Positions 22,880 through 36,020 of a stretch of 64,000 nt of DNA are shown here, piece by piece. The first letter of the stretch is position 1; every line of letters starts with the position of its first letter. The position numbers and the translations under genes are program-made. Origin of the DNA: Saururus chinensis. Lineage: Eukaryota > Streptophyta > Magnoliopsida > Piperales > Saururaceae. The notes under the pieces are model-generated. The model was given only the letters and a program-made list of their open reading frames with translations. It was not told the origin of the DNA and made no database searches. The stretch covers positions 49,471,351-49,535,350 of the forward strand of contig CP141140.1 in assembly GCA_035235625.1 (NCBI GenBank), given 5' to 3'.

Positions 22880-23895
22880 AATTCTCAAGTCATGATATTC
22901 CCTTTTTCCACAAAGCAATCAGGTCTGAGCTCAACTGGCTTCACTGTGCCACCACTACCTTCCTCACTTACAACCACATAGATATCAATCCATTATTTGA
23001 GCAGTGCCCGCTTCTTGCAGACAATCTATAAGCACCACTACGATGTTGAGGACGAGGCATTTGGATACTTCCTTGCCTAGAATTCAAAACAAAATTGCTC
23101 CCATCATTTGGTGTCGAAATTGGGAGATTATTGTTTATTGCTTATGTTTCCAGTAGATTTTTTTTTGGGAATGAGGTTTATGATTCTTGTTTTGACAAAA
23201 ACTGACAAGTCTACCAAAATTAGTGACCAGTTGGAACATAGGGGAAAGCTTCCCATCTTAGTTGTGCTTGCCTTTTTTTATTCATACTAGTCTCATAGTT
23301 CACAAAGTTTTCGCCTCCATGTAGTAACAAAATTATGGATTTCAACACTTTCCAAGTCTGCGTGATTGTTTTTATATGTATGTGTTGGGGGGGGTGGGTG
23401 AGGAAGGGGGAGTTGTTGTTCCTGTATGTTTGTGGATGAACTTGCTAATTATTGTAGTGATGATGACAATTTTGGCTATCCACTAATCAAGTGACTGGAA
23501 GCCATACTGTTGCTTATATTCTTTTCATATTTGATTATTTTCTATTTATCACACAACCATTTAGTGCAATAAAGCATAGGCCGTCATATTTATGTTATCA
23601 CATGCTTTCATACGACTCAACAAATGCCTTCAATTTGTACTTTTTGGAAGGTGTAAAAAAGGTTGTCAATTCACATTGATGGAAAATGCAGGTCATATTC
23701 CCAGCACTTGATCAACAGGTGAAGAATGAGGCAAGAACATATTCACTTGAGCATAAAGGAGATATTGCCTTGTTTGTTCATCTTTTGAATCAAAATGTGC
23801 CATATGATGAAAGTTTCAAAAGGGTGTTGGCTTCCTGCACTGAGGCCATTCAAAGTCACTTGGTTAACACATGTTTAAGGAAGAGGAGTAGGTAT
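22880..23895 (+). pseudogene. BRUTUS/HRZ-type hemerythrin fragment, decayed
   Basis: Two exon-like pieces match one hemerythrin repeat of the plant BRUTUS/HRZ iron-sensing E3 ligases. Piece 1 (about 22896-23080) reads FFHKAIRSEL, then DINPLFEQ, and after a frame change near 23010 RFLQTIYKHHYDVEDE. Piece 2 (about 23692-23880) follows an AG acceptor and reads VIFPALD, ARTYSLEHKG, DESFKRVLASCTEAIQSHL, then shifts frame near 23862 to HMFKEEE. His and Glu of the iron-binding H-HxxxE type pattern are still visible (HKAIRSE, KHHYDVEDE, EHKG). The intervening 0.6 kb sits where the intron would be; its donor is GC, not GT. A CAG of the family is TAG at the end of piece 2. No further exons are seen, so this is a fragment, probably from an imported or duplicated gene. 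Confidence 0.75.
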
Positions 23896-24129
23896 TTTGT
23901 TTGCACTTGTTGAAGAATATAATGTTAGTTTATCTTAATTTTGAGCATCTGTTTTGTATGATTAAGATGGAGTGACAATCAAATGATCCAAATGTGTGGA
24001 GGAGCTGAATCAGCCATTGTGGTTTTAAATCATGATTCCTAGTTTGATCTGAATTTAATATATCTATTTTCTTAAAGGCTTTGAATGATAGACATCTTCC
24101 AAATGTCTTTGTAGCTATATGCTTTCCAT

Positions 24130-25980
24130 CCTAACCACTTGCCACATTGTCCAAAGCAAGAATATATTTGTAAGAGACAAAATGTGGGTTTAGAAGAGAA
24201 GACAACCATATACATTTGTTTAGAAAATCATAAAGCATATGCGATTATCCAAAATGCCAATCATTCTTTTCCCTGTGCCTACTTGACCGAATATTATCTA
24301 TTTCTACGTTTCATTTTTATTACTAATCAGCTATCCACTAACCAGAAAAATAAAGAAGCAACAAAAAGGAAGAAATATTTTGTTAATATTGCTTCAATCT
24401 CTGGGCTTCAACCTAATATTGCTAAGAGTTATGTCTTCATTTCATCAGCCTACAATTCAAAGGAAGCTATCACTAATGTTCTTTCTTATCAAGTAGGCTC
24501 TCTTCCTATAAGATATTAGGGTCTCCCTCTCTCTTCAAAAAAACTTTGTTATCGTCTCTCCGAGCCCTTATTTAAAAGGTTTACTAGCCAAATTATGGGA
24601 TGAAAATTTAGTTTCTTATCTTATGCAGGCTGGCTGGAATAATTGAAATATGTTATTAATGGCCTTCAACTATTATGGTCATCTTGTTTTAAACTTACCC
24701 AAGAAAGTTATTCAATGGCTTGAGAGTATGTACTCTACGTTCTTTTAGAAGGGACTTGTCAATTCCCCATATTTCCATAATATCTCTTGGAAAAAGGTTT
24801 GTAGACCTCCCCATGAGGTAGGCTTGGGTTTCAAGAAACTCAAGGGCTCTAACAATGTAGGCTTGTCTAAGTTGTTTTGGAATGTTATGGCTAATTATGA
24901 TCCTCTATGGTGCAAGTTGATCCACAAATTCTACTTAGAAGTGGACTCTATTTGGACTTATACTCAGAAAAAATATATTCTTATGTTTGGTATTCCTTAT
25001 TAGATTTGAGAGATAAAATGTCACAATGGTGTAAAATGAAAATTGAAAATGGCAAATTACTTTATACTTGGCTTAACCCTTGGCCAAATCACAAGCCCCT
25101 TATTCATATCTTTGGGAGGCGTATTATCCACCAACTTGGGGGTAATATCATTGATACATTGGTTGTGTCTTTACAAAATAACTATTGGTCTTTCATTCCA
25201 GCATAAATTCTCTGGGCTCATGAAGTTTGGGGCTTCCTCACTGCTTACATGCTTACTTTGACTTTTATGCTTGACTTCTAAGGGTAGGGTACGCTCTCAT
25301 GTAAATTCTCTTATAAATTTGCTTAGAATGCTTATAGGCTACCCAATCCAAAAGTGAACTAAGAACATATAATTTGGCACAAAGCATGGGGTTAAATGTT
25401 ACTCTTTTCTTATTTGGATGACACTTAACAATGGTTTACTTATTTATGATAATTTAGCTAAGACAATTATTTTGTTGGAAAATAGATGCTCTCTTTGTTA
25501 GCATGACCTGGAAACTCAAGATCACATTTTCTTCCAATGCACTTTTTCTGGAGACAAGTTATCCTTAAGTGTCATATCATGAAATTTTGTCTTGATTTTC
25601 ATGATGAAATTCAATAGATTATTCAGCTTGCCAATTGATATATTCAGAGGCATTGTGCTAAAATATACTCTTATATCCTTCATCTGGGAAGAAACAAATC
25701 ATAGCATTTTAGAAGGTAATCATAGAATCCCTTATGGTCTATCTAAAGTAATAATTGTGCAAGTGCATCATATCCTGAATAGCTTTGATTTGAAAGAGGA
25801 AATTTTGGAAAACTACTCCTTTCTTGAAGACCAATGGAAAGATTAAGTTCTTAGCATTTTGATTTCCATTTCCTTCTTGTTTTTGTCTTTGGCATGATTG
25901 TCTGTAACTTGGGGTTGGGAGGATAGCTTATGCTTTGTATTTCTTTTGTATCTTCTCCTTTTTGTTTAATAAAATTTGTC
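24130..25980 (+). mobile_element. LINE fragment 1 (RT end to zf-RVT)
   Basis: The translation around 24.36-24.52 kb (SISGLQPNIAKS, then VGSLPIRY) followed by a 'GLPLSSKK' continuation is the thumb region after the reverse transcriptase domain of plant L1-like LINEs. Pieces to 25.85 kb continue through 'ISWKKVCRPPHE' and 'GLGFKKLKG' to the Cys/His-rich zf-RVT tail. Several stops and shifts interrupt it. It is 5'-truncated, the usual fate of LINE copies. The 3' end is probably the A/T-rich stretch 25.96-25.99 kb. Confidence 0.8.
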
Positions 25981-26002
25981 ATTTACCAAACAAACATTTA
26001 AC

Positions 26003-26715
26003 CTGAGAAGTGATCAACTATTAGTGATCATCTTCCTATTCTTACTTAAGAAAAGATGAAGTTAAATAGAAGACTTGTTCTTACGGGAAGTTCTTAACCA
26101 AATTAGTGTACAAGGTATTTTCTAAACATCTTCCGAATTTGAATTGGACATCCCTTGTTTGGTTCAAACATCATATTTCATGTCATTCATTAATCAATTG
26201 GCTGATGTTGCATGGTCATTTACTCACTTCAGACTAGATCCAAGCTGAGGGAATTCATCTTGTCAATAGTGTATTCCATGCAAATATGAACTTGAACCAG
26301 CAAACTAGATCCAAGCTGAGGGAATTCATCTTGTCAATAGTGTATTCCATGCAAATATGAACTTGAACCAGCTTATCATACTTTCTTCTCTTGCCATCAC
26401 TTTAAATAGTTGATGAGTACTATTTTCATATTCTTTAGAGTGGATCTTTCTCGTAATCAAGCTCAATAGGCACTCCAACAGATTTAGTGTCATTCCATTC
26501 CAAACTTGGGTTTTCTTATGCAACTATTCTTGATCTGCCCAGTTTACTTAATTTGAAGAGAGAGAAATAGCTGCATTTTCATTAATGAATTCACTCATAA
26601 GATAAATCTTTGTTTGCAGTGTAAAAGCCAGTTGGATATGCTAATTCTCATCTTTCTCCCATTTTAATTAAAGGGAGTATTCTTACCTTTTTTCCTGATA
26701 AAAAAAAAAGGAGAA
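26003..26715 (+). mobile_element. LINE fragment 2 (3' tail)
   Basis: This resembles 43746-44480 from the same starting phrase (tagtgatca, then cttcctattctta) to the A-rich 3' end, so both copies begin at the same point of the element. The translation holds decayed zf-RVT phrases such as 'WFKHHISCHS' and 'HLVNS'. A 71-bp tandem duplication lies inside. LINE fragment 3 begins directly after its A-rich tail. Confidence 0.7.
26233..26374 (+). repeat. 71-bp tandem duplication
   Basis: The segment from 'actagatccaagctgaggg' to 'cttgaaccagc' occurs twice head to tail with almost no differences. The related LINE tail at 43.9-44.0 kb has it once, so the duplication is recent and private to this copy. 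Confidence 0.9.
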
Positions 26716-26719
26716 ATGA

Positions 26720-29650
26720 AAAAGTCATATGGATATATCTCCTCACACAATTTATGGTTAAAAGCCTTTCAAAATTTTAATTATTGGATGAGTATTGATG
26801 GTTACAAAGAATTGGTTTCTTCTTATTGGGCATCTAGTGTGCAAGGTAACCCTATATTCATTCTAGTTTAGAAATTAAAACTTCTCAAGAAAAACATCAA
26901 GGGTTGGTTCGGGGACAAGTGTGGTAGAATCCAAAAAAGAGTGACATTGGCAAGGAATCAACTTCAATATTGGGAAATTCTGTTGAGAGATGATATTTAT
27001 CATGGGGGAACCTAAGGCACTAACTATTTATAATCAGGAACTCAGTAGAGAAGAATATTTTTACAAATAGAAATCAAGAGTTACATGGTTATTGGAAGGG
27101 GATTGTTGCATTAATTTTACCATACATTAGCTTCTTGTAGTATTTCCTGGAATGTTATTTATGTAGTGGAAGATTCCCTTGGTAACAACCTAGTTATACC
27201 TAAAGATATTGGTAAGGAGGCTACTGATTATTTTCAGACACTTTTTACCGCTTCTTCTTCTTCTTCTTCTTCTCATATCATTACTTCTCATATGAAGAAA
27301 CGGCTTAGTGATGACCAAGCAAGTTCTCTCATTAGTCCAATCTAGTTTCATGAGATTCATCAAATTGTTATATCTTCTCCCTCAGATAAAGCACCTGGCC
27401 TAGATGGTTACTCTAAGGAATTCTTTATAAAATTCTCGGATATTGTGGGTGCTAATTTTTTGTCAGGTTGTTTCTTACTTTTTCTCCTCAGGTAAAATAT
27501 TACATGGGCTTAAGAGCACTTTTTTAACCCTCATCCCAAAGGAAAAAGTGCCTCTTCTTTTGACAAGTTCTGCCCTATATTTTTGTCTACTTTTCTATCC
27601 AAGATTTTCACTACGATTGTAGCTAGTACATTTGCATTGGTTCTTCCTTCTATTGTTAACAATTATCAAACAACTTTTCTAAAAGGTAGGCTCATTTATG
27701 ATAATATTCTTCTTACCTATGAGCTCCTTTATAACTACCATAGTAAGAGGCATGCTAAGAAATTCTGTATCAAAGTGGATCTAAAGAAAGCCTATGATAT
27801 TATCCATTGGTATTTTATTCTTTGTACTCTGGCTGACATTAGTTGTCCCCCTACTAGGATTAGATGGATGAAGGAATGTGTTACAATAGCTTCTTTCAGT
27901 ATTCTCATTAATGGATCAAATTATGAATATTTTTTTAGTAGTTGTGCGTTGCGCCAGGGTTGTCCTCTTTCTTTGTTGCAATTTGTTTTAGTGATGCAAT
28001 CTCTCATAGATATCCTTTTAGGTTTTTATAATGAGGGGAGGATCATCATCCCTATTCATGAGAATGCTTTGGCCATCTCTCACTTGCTCTTTACATTTGA
28101 TGTCCTCCTTTTTTCCTAGGCATCAATTGCATATGCTACTGGATTAAAAGAGGCATTAGACTTGTTCTCTCAAAGTAGTGGTATCTAGGCTAATGACTCT
28201 TAAAGTTGTATTTTCTTCTCTACTTGTTGTATCAAGAAAACTACCATTCTTCAGTTATTTAACTTTTGAGAAGGAAATTTCCTGGTTCGCTATTTGGGTC
28301 CTTCCATGTGTGCTAATATTCTTGATTAGTTTCATATAGCATTAGCGGGTTGGAAAAGGAAATTACTCTCCTATGCTAGAAGGTTAGAGCTCTTGAAATA
28401 TGTTCTTTTCAATAAGCACATTTATTGGTCTCTTCACTTTCTTCTTCTAGGTAGTATTATTAAAAAATTAGAATCATTAATGGCTGATTACCTTTGGAGT
28501 AATTCTGACCAACCTCAAAAATTTCATCCCCTTAGTTGGAAGAAGGCTTGTCTTCCTAAAGATGAGGGTGGCCTGGGAATTAGATCCATTAGGGATTGGT
28601 GCTCTGTTGGTTTATCCAAGCATTTTTGAAGAATTTTATGTGATAAAGAATCGTTAAGGGAGAAATGGATTAATAAATTTTGTATTTAGAGTTTTCGCAT
28701 TTGGCATTGTTATATTCCTTCCTTTGCTTCACATTCCTGGAAGGGTATTCTATCAATATGTAATACTTTGATGGATTTCATCTCCTACAAAGAAAACAAT
28801 GGGAGGAAAATTCATTTTTTGGCTAGATCCTTGGGCAGATAATTTTACTCTTTTGCATAATTATGGTAATCGTCTTATCTTTCAATTGGAAAGTTATTTT
28901 CTTGCAACTATATCAGATTCTATGGATTATGATCATTGGAAGTGGACTGAACAAATTAACTTGAGATGTGACCATCTACTGCAAACTATAAGTGATGTTT
29001 CTATGCTTAACCATAATGAGGATAAAGTCATATTGAAGCCTCATTCCTCTAGATAGTTTACTACCAAATCTGCTTATAATGCTATCTCTAGACATGGCCC
29101 CAAGTCAAGATGGACATCTCTTCTCTAGTTCAAGCATCACATCCTAAGGCATTCCCTTGTTAGTTGGTTAATGCTACATGGGAGACTATTTATTTTGGAT
29201 AAAATTCCAGCACAGGGACTTCAAATAATCAATAGATGTATTCTATGCAAGGCTGATTGGGAAACATCTCCACATTTGTTTTTCTCATGTGGTTATTCTG
29301 GATGGATTATGAGCTCTATTTTCAAATTCTTCAGGGTGGATATATCTTATCATCACACTCAGCTTGCCCTTCAACATAGTCTTCATTTCAGTAGAGCAAT
29401 CACAAGTTTCTATTTGCTATTAAGGAAATTCATGAATTGTGCCATTTATTTCATCTAGTAGGAGAGAAATTACCATATCTCTAAAGATGAATACACTCTT
29501 AAAAAAGCTCAATTTAGTATATGTGAAAGATAAATCAGATCTTATATGATTGCCAATTCCTCTTTAACTAAGCTTGTCTGTGAATTTCTTTTCATTGCTA
29601 CTAGATGGTAATTGTAATTTTTTTCATTCTTTGACATTGTTTCTCCCTTT
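26720..29650 (+). mobile_element. LINE fragment 3 (RT and zf-RVT), interrupted
   Basis: An L1-like LINE with decayed linker (about 26.8-27.3 kb: 'GWFGDKCGRIQKR', 'LLEGDCC'), reverse transcriptase (27583-28119: 'KGRLIYDNILL', 'CIKVDLKKAYD', 'RQGCPLS') and the region around 28.4-28.6 kb ('LSWKKACLPKDEGGLGIRS') leading to zf-RVT (29.1-29.35 kb: CILC, then HLFFSC). The RT active-site FADD is degenerate (LLFTFDVLLF). Stops interrupt it in many places. An endogenous caulimovirid splits its 3' part; the last 50 bp and A-rich tail are at 36720-36775. Confidence 0.88.
29277..29650 (+). repeat. 374-bp duplication flanking the virus fossil (left copy)
   Basis: This LINE segment is repeated at 36347-36719, immediately to the right of the virus insertion, with about 9 differences by hand count (about 2.4%). 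It lies directly against the virus on both sides, so it behaves like a very long target-site duplication made at integration. Confidence 0.92.
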
Positions 29651-29652
29651 GG

Positions 29653-29969
29653 TTCTTTTGGATAGATATACCTATCCTCCTTTTCTTTTCTTTATTATTT
29701 CTTTTGTTTGTACATTACTTTTTCTTTTTGTTTGTACACTACCTCAAGTCTCTATACAAAGAGACCACTTTGTAATGGGAAGCCAAGTCTTTCTCCGGCA
29801 AGCTCTTCCTTAAGCTCTCTTGTAAATCTTTCTTTTGTAATTTTTTCTTTCCACCACTTGTACAAATTTTCTTCTTTTGTGAATAAACTTTTACTCATTT
29901 GTTCATCTTTTCTTCCTCCATCTTTCACCTCCCACCTTTTTCCCCTATTCTCTACGAAATGGTATCGGA
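29653..29969 (+). repeat. Viral intergenic region, left copy
   Basis: This matches 36021-36346 from 'ttcttttggatagatata' to 'tggtatcgga'. It contains the TATA-like 'ctctatacaaagag' and a T/C-rich leader. The repeat shows that the integrated DNA is longer than one genome unit, as expected from a circular viral template. Confidence 0.88.
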
Positions 29970-30549
29970 GCCATGAAGCTCCATTGGGGGTAAGTATATG
30001 CTCCGCATATGTTCGTGAAGGCGCGGTCAGGTATGTAGGGGAAGGAGAGGACTTTCTTCCTTTCGGGGAAGGAGGGGATTAACCTTTCCATTTTTCCCCT
30101 TTCTCTTACACTTTATGTTGCAAGGTTGTTAGATTACTTGCTTGGTTTTACCTGTTGTGATAAGGTGGGTATTTCTTCTTTTGCTCGAGTTTGAAGTGAT
30201 ATGGTGTTATGTTATCTTTTATATTTTCCTGAATTGAATAGAGCCAAGGCGTTATCCCGTTTATCTGATGTCAAGGGAGTTAGTCATTTTGCCTCATTTG
30301 TTCATGAAAGGAAAATGTAAGAGATGATGTTGTGCCAACTCTGTTATGGAGGATAAAAGTAGAAAATGAAGTGCTAGCCAATTTTATCATAATTGGTAGA
30401 ACTGTGTTTTTTACCTCTTTGCTTTATAATTACAATTGTTTCTTTATTTTTCTCTTGGTTGGAGTTTATTCTTACAAAAGAAGTATTCTGATCTCCTTTC
30501 TTATTCCCCTATAGACTTGATCATGTTTTCCGAATACTTGCGAGCACTT

Positions 30550-31259
30550 TTAACTTATCATTAATATTTTCTAAATTATTCTATAAACCAGAAAAATTTA
30601 TTAAGAATTCCAAAGTTGAAGAATTTTCCAACATAGAGAATCATCTCAGAAATTGGCATCTACCTGAGGTAGAGCCTAAAAAGGTTTATAATATTGAAAC
30701 CTTTGATTTAAAAACTAGTGCCTCAGTAAAAACTACTGAACAGACAATTCCCATCGATGATAGTAATAAGACTATCCAGCTCTTAAGAGAACAAGATATC
30801 TCCCATCATATGGATAAATATAAATATTTACATATTGGCCTTATTCAGGTTGCTATAAAGCCTTTAACTTTAGAAGGTTTAAATACATGCTTTATATTAT
30901 GCCTATGTGATGCTACATGCTTGAATTTCCAGCAATCTCTTATGGGTGTCATTGAATCCACCTTAGCTAATGGTCCAGTCTATTTTGACTACTTTTCTAA
31001 TTTATGCTTATCTTTATCTTATAATAATCTTCTAGATGTCATAACATTAGACCTAGAATCTATGGGTTATGATTTTAAACAAGGATCTAAGCATATTAAT
31101 ATTGCTTATCGTATTTATTATAAGGTCATGAATACCTTAACCCCTAATATAAGACTTATAAGTACTAAAAGTAAAACTACCTTAATTGAAAGAAATCTTA
31201 AAAGATCTAATGTTGCAGTTAGAAAACTCATTAATTGGAATGAAATACAATTCCCATAA
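30550..31259 (+). pseudogene. Fossil movement-protein-like region
   Basis: The translation contains the pattern of caulimovirid 30K-type movement proteins ('HIGLIQVAIKPLTLEG', 'CLCDATCLNFQQS', 'ANGPVYFDYFSN'). Part of the broken viral fossil. Confidence 0.8.
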
Positions 31260-31289
31260 AGATGAAATTTGCAAAGCACAATTCCTCAA

Positions 31290-34200
31290 CAACCCTTAAT
31301 AAATAGGGATCTAGATCAAATTGTTCAAACTCTAGAGGGAGATGTTGAAATTAGATTTTCAAGTATTAGAAGTACAAAGCTCAACATTACAAATTATTCT
31401 AATAGAGGAAGTACTTCTTCTAGAAAATCTGTTTCTGAAAGAATTTTAATTGACAAATTATCACCTTATGAGGTTGAGGAAGTTCATACTTCCAATTTAA
31501 ACATTCCTCATGGAATCTATAAGAAGAATTCTTCTCCTACTCCAACAGAAATGGAGTTTCAAATATCTACAGTTCAAACTGAATTTCAAGTTGATAAAAA
31601 TATGATTAATCAAGAATTTTATTTACCTAAAAACAAAAATTTTAGGGATTGGTATTTTAAGACCTTTTCAAAGACTCAAATTAATGAGTACAAAGAAATG
31701 TATTACAAATTCTTATATGATAATAGGATTATTATCTATTTTAAACATTGGTTTGAGACTTATAGCCCTTATAATAACAAAAATATGATGATCATAACTG
31801 ATCATTATAAAAATTGGACTACTAAAGAATGAAAGAATTTAAGATCCATACATCCTCCTTCTAGTCCGTTATAAATAAATAATAACAACCAAATTTTGGA
31901 AACCACTCCTTTTTCCCAAATTATGGGAGACAATACAAATCCTTTACAACAAACCATTATAAAACAAAATAATCATACAAACCTGAATTTACAGACCATC
32001 AATAATCAATTAATTAGAATTGAAGACCAAATAGGAAAATTTTCCTGCAACTCAATATCTCAACCAAGTTCTTCAGGATTGACCCCAATGATAAAACCTC
32101 CCATAACAATTCCTAATTTCAAACTTGGAAAAGCTCAACCTTGTGATAATGAGCTACTTGAACAACTCACTGATAGATTAATAAATCTTAATATTAACAA
32201 ACCTAACAGGAATATTGCGATGTTATCTCATCAGAATCCATTAATGAAGTCTACACAAGAACCAATTAATGATCTTAATTTTAAGGGGAAGAAAACTTTA
32301 GTTACTCCAATAGCCCCAACTAGGACCTATTACCCTCGTCGTACACCAGTTGACCTTCTTTTTGAAGAAGACAAAAATGTTACTTATTCAGTTTTTTATC
32401 CTAGTAGCATTTATGAATGGAATATAGATGGACAATCTAAATATTTGATTTCTATTATCCTTTATAGGATGTTAATGTATGCCACAATAAGCAGAGCTGC
32501 CAAAAACTCAGACAAACAAATAACTCTGTTTATAACCGCTAGCTTTACAGGCCAGTTAAAAGGCTAGTGGGATCATATCTTAACCCATTAACAAAAGGAA
32601 GAAATTCTTAATTCTAAAAGAATTATTACCAATACCACCACAGATGAAAAAGGGCAAACCCTTTATTATCAAACTGAACATGATGATTCCATATATACTT
32701 TAATCCAAAGTATATTAAAACATTTTGTGGGAAATACTTTGGTCAAATATGACCGAAATAAAGAATTACTTATGAATCTTAAGTGTCCCACCTTAACCCA
32801 TTTTAGGTGGTATAAAGATGTTTTTCTTTCCAAAGTTATGCATCTTGAAGATGGCAATAGCCAATTCTGGAAAGGGAAGTTTATTTCTGGACTCCCACTT
32901 ATGTTTGTTGAGAAAATCAGAACCAGACTTAGAGATAAATCAAGATCTCAATCTATTATGTATAATGATTATACTTACGGAGAACTTATCAGTGAATGTA
33001 TTGCAGAAGGATTATCTCTGTGTAATGATATTAATCTAAAAAACCAGCTTAAAAAGCAAAATATTACAGGAAAACAAGAAATAAAACAATTTTGTGAACA
33101 ATTTGGTTATAATCTTGGTCCTTCTTATCCACAAATAAAGAATAAGAAATCATCTTATAAAACCCTTAAACCAAGGTATAAATCTAAAAAAAAAATTAAA
33201 AAAAGAAATAAGAAAGAAAAATCTAAAGAAATCACTTGTTTCAAGTGTAATAAGAAAGGACATTATGCTAATAGATGCAAAAATTTAAAATCCGAAGACA
33301 TTAAGGATAAGATCAATAGAATCATAAAAGATGAGGACATGGCAGAAAAGTTATATAATCTCTTAATAGAAGATGATGAGGAAAGTTCTACTTCCTTAGA
33401 AGAAGATACTCTTCAAATAGATGAAATTTCATCTACTTCCGATTCTTATACAGAAGAAGATAATGGAGAGTGTTCTTGTACAGGAACACATGATTATTAT
33501 TCTGCTATTTTAAATATGAATGGTCTAAGCCTAAATGTATTAACGGCTAATCAGTCTTTCATATTAGATCTTATAGATCAAATTCAAGATCCTCAATCTA
33601 GAAGGATGGCTATTGAAAAGTATTTAGAAAATTCCTCCAATGAGTCAAGTAAATCTCAAACAAACTACGAACCTATAGTTCCCTATACCTTATCAGAGAT
33701 TTATAACAGAATGAAAGAACCCAAAAAAGAAAAGGAAATCTATAAAGGGGACGTGAAAGACGAAATTTTTAAACTTCAAGAAGAAATAAAAATTCTAAAA
33801 CTTAGAGTTACAAATCTAGAAAATTCTACAAATATTATTTCTAATATAGAAGAACGTGATGAGATTTATCAAGAAGAAAATAATAAAGAAGCAACTGATT
33901 ATTTACAAATCATCAATAATCTTACCTATCAAAAATGGGTCATAAATATTAAACTAGTAATAAATAAAGACTTTAATATTGAAACTATTGCTATGATAGA
34001 TTCAGGTGCTGACATGAATTGTATCAAAGAAGGATTAATTCCTATTAAATATTTTGAAAGAACAAATCAATCCTTGAACACTGCCGATGGTAGTACAATC
34101 TTCGTGGAGCATAAGTTATTAAACTCTTATATTAATAATAGTGGAATATGTATTCCAGTAAACTTGGTTTTAATAAAAAACCTAACACAATATATGATAT

Positions 34201-34364
34201 TAGGAACTCCCTTCCTAAACATAATTCAACCCATTAAAATTGATAATGAAGGAATCACAACTATAATAAATGAAAAAAAAATAATGTTTTCTTTTGTTTC
34301 ACAACCTTTGATAAGTCTTATAAACCAAGTCAAAGACAGTTTAATATTTGATGAAAAGAGGTAA
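31290..34364 (+). pseudogene. Fossil coat-protein and protease region
   Basis: Coat-protein-like phrases ('LTHFRWYKDVFLSKVMHL', 'FWKGKFISGLP'), a basic stretch followed by a CCHC knuckle, an acidic region, and a retropepsin-like core (MIDSGADMNCI) with a downstream ILGTPFL. This is the usual order in petuvirus-like polyproteins. It is part of the broken fossil and is treated as such. Confidence 0.85.
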
Positions 34365-35900
34365 ATCTCCTCAATTTAATTATGATTCCAATAATGTGGC
34401 TGACTCTTTATTTGATTTTCTTATCAGAAATCTGGACACAGAAATGGACCAGAAACTCGCCGAAGTTTCATCCTCATCTAAAGGAAAAAGTTCAATGATA
34501 ACTCTAGAAATTGGAATCTATCATGATTTCAAAAATAATATTCTTTCTTCAAGAAAGACAACAACGCAATTATGCGGAGTCGTCAACAATGACGCAAATA
34601 GTGTGGGAAAACACTATAAAAACCACAAGGACTTGGATCCTCAAGAATTCCAAGCTAGTCCCGAGTATCCGGCTACGGGTAAAGACACACCAAATCCGGT
34701 AATGGCTGTGGCTTTGCCAAAAAGCCATGTTGTTTGGAAAAACAACAAAATTGGGATCATTCGTGATCCAAAAAATTGATTTAAAACAAATAATAAGTTA
34801 TCTCTTTTCCAAAAAAATCTTATTAGATAACTTATTAAATGATTTTATAAATCAATCATACAATTCCTTTTTGGAACACTTGCAAATGGTTTCAAATGTT
34901 TTTTCAACAGTTCCAAAAGAAAAGCATAATTTTATGGCTTCAAAAATGAAAGATATTGTTACTTCATGTAAAATGTCCTCTAAGATTTTACAAACCATTT
35001 ATACTGAATGGATTTGGGCAGCTAAATTACCTCCTGAACTTATTGAGAAGATTTAGACTATGGAACCCACTGCTCAACGAGAGTGGAAACAAACACTCTT
35101 TGATATTTGGAATGGTTATTACCTTAATAAATAAGACTATAAAATAGTCAAAGGAATTACTTCATCAGTTCCTCAACTGATCATAAATAAGCCCGAAGAC
35201 AAAGATCAAGAAAAGCTTATTAAACTCTTTGAATGGGGCTTTATTAAAAAAGTATATATCTAAGATGTTTGTAAATTAAGAAATTTCTCTCCCATTATTT
35301 TGCAAGAGACAAAAAGATTTGTCAGATATATTGATGAACCCCATGTTGTTATCACTATTACAACGGCTTCACAAGAATGGGAGAAGGATGGAGAATGTTA
35401 CCCTCCAATACATTTATTACAGCTGTCTAAAGCTAAAATAAGTAATATAGACCAAGCTCTCATGAATAGCTATTGGGGCTATGATAAAGAAGTAACACTC
35501 CTGGATCTTGAGGAACTAAAGAAAGGACTTATTAGCAATGAGACGATAAATGAAGCTAGAGCTTTTGGTTTATTGGAAATAAAAAGAAAACTACAACACA
35601 ACAGAAGAGTCCAAAGTTTTATCACCACAGTCCAGACTCAAAGGACAATAATTCAGCGTAGCAATTATGACAGCACTCTTATCGGTGGGATTAGAGCAAG
35701 AATAAACGAAGGAAAAATCTCCATGACAAAAAATACTAGGAATCTTTTCCTGGATGCCTTAGAATATCAAGAAAATCAATGGTCTAATAGATGGCAAGAA
35801 ATTACTCATCCACCAGAATTCTTTGATGCAGATTATGAAAGTGACAACAACCTTGACTCCATTGGAGAAAACAACTTAGATAATGCTATGGAGCCATGAA
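34365..35900 (+). pseudogene. Fossil viral region of unknown function
   Basis: Open stretches after the protease region. The last (35300-35899) is hydrophilic, with an acidic C-terminus. It could be the distal ORF of unknown role found in some endogenous caulimovirids, but I do not recognise it. Confidence 0.5.
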
Positions 35901-36020
35901 AAGATTCTCCACAAAGATAAAGAAGATCATAAAGTTATCTACTTTATGAATAATGGCACATAAAGATAAGCATAAAGACATCTATCTTTATGCATTATTG
36001 CCGACAACTCTTAAAGAGGA

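Noticed and set aside
29574-30082. Open frames over the viral leader (Phe/Leu/Ser-rich)
   Set aside because: T/C-rich leader and promoter DNA that recurs at 36.0-36.35 kb; not coding.
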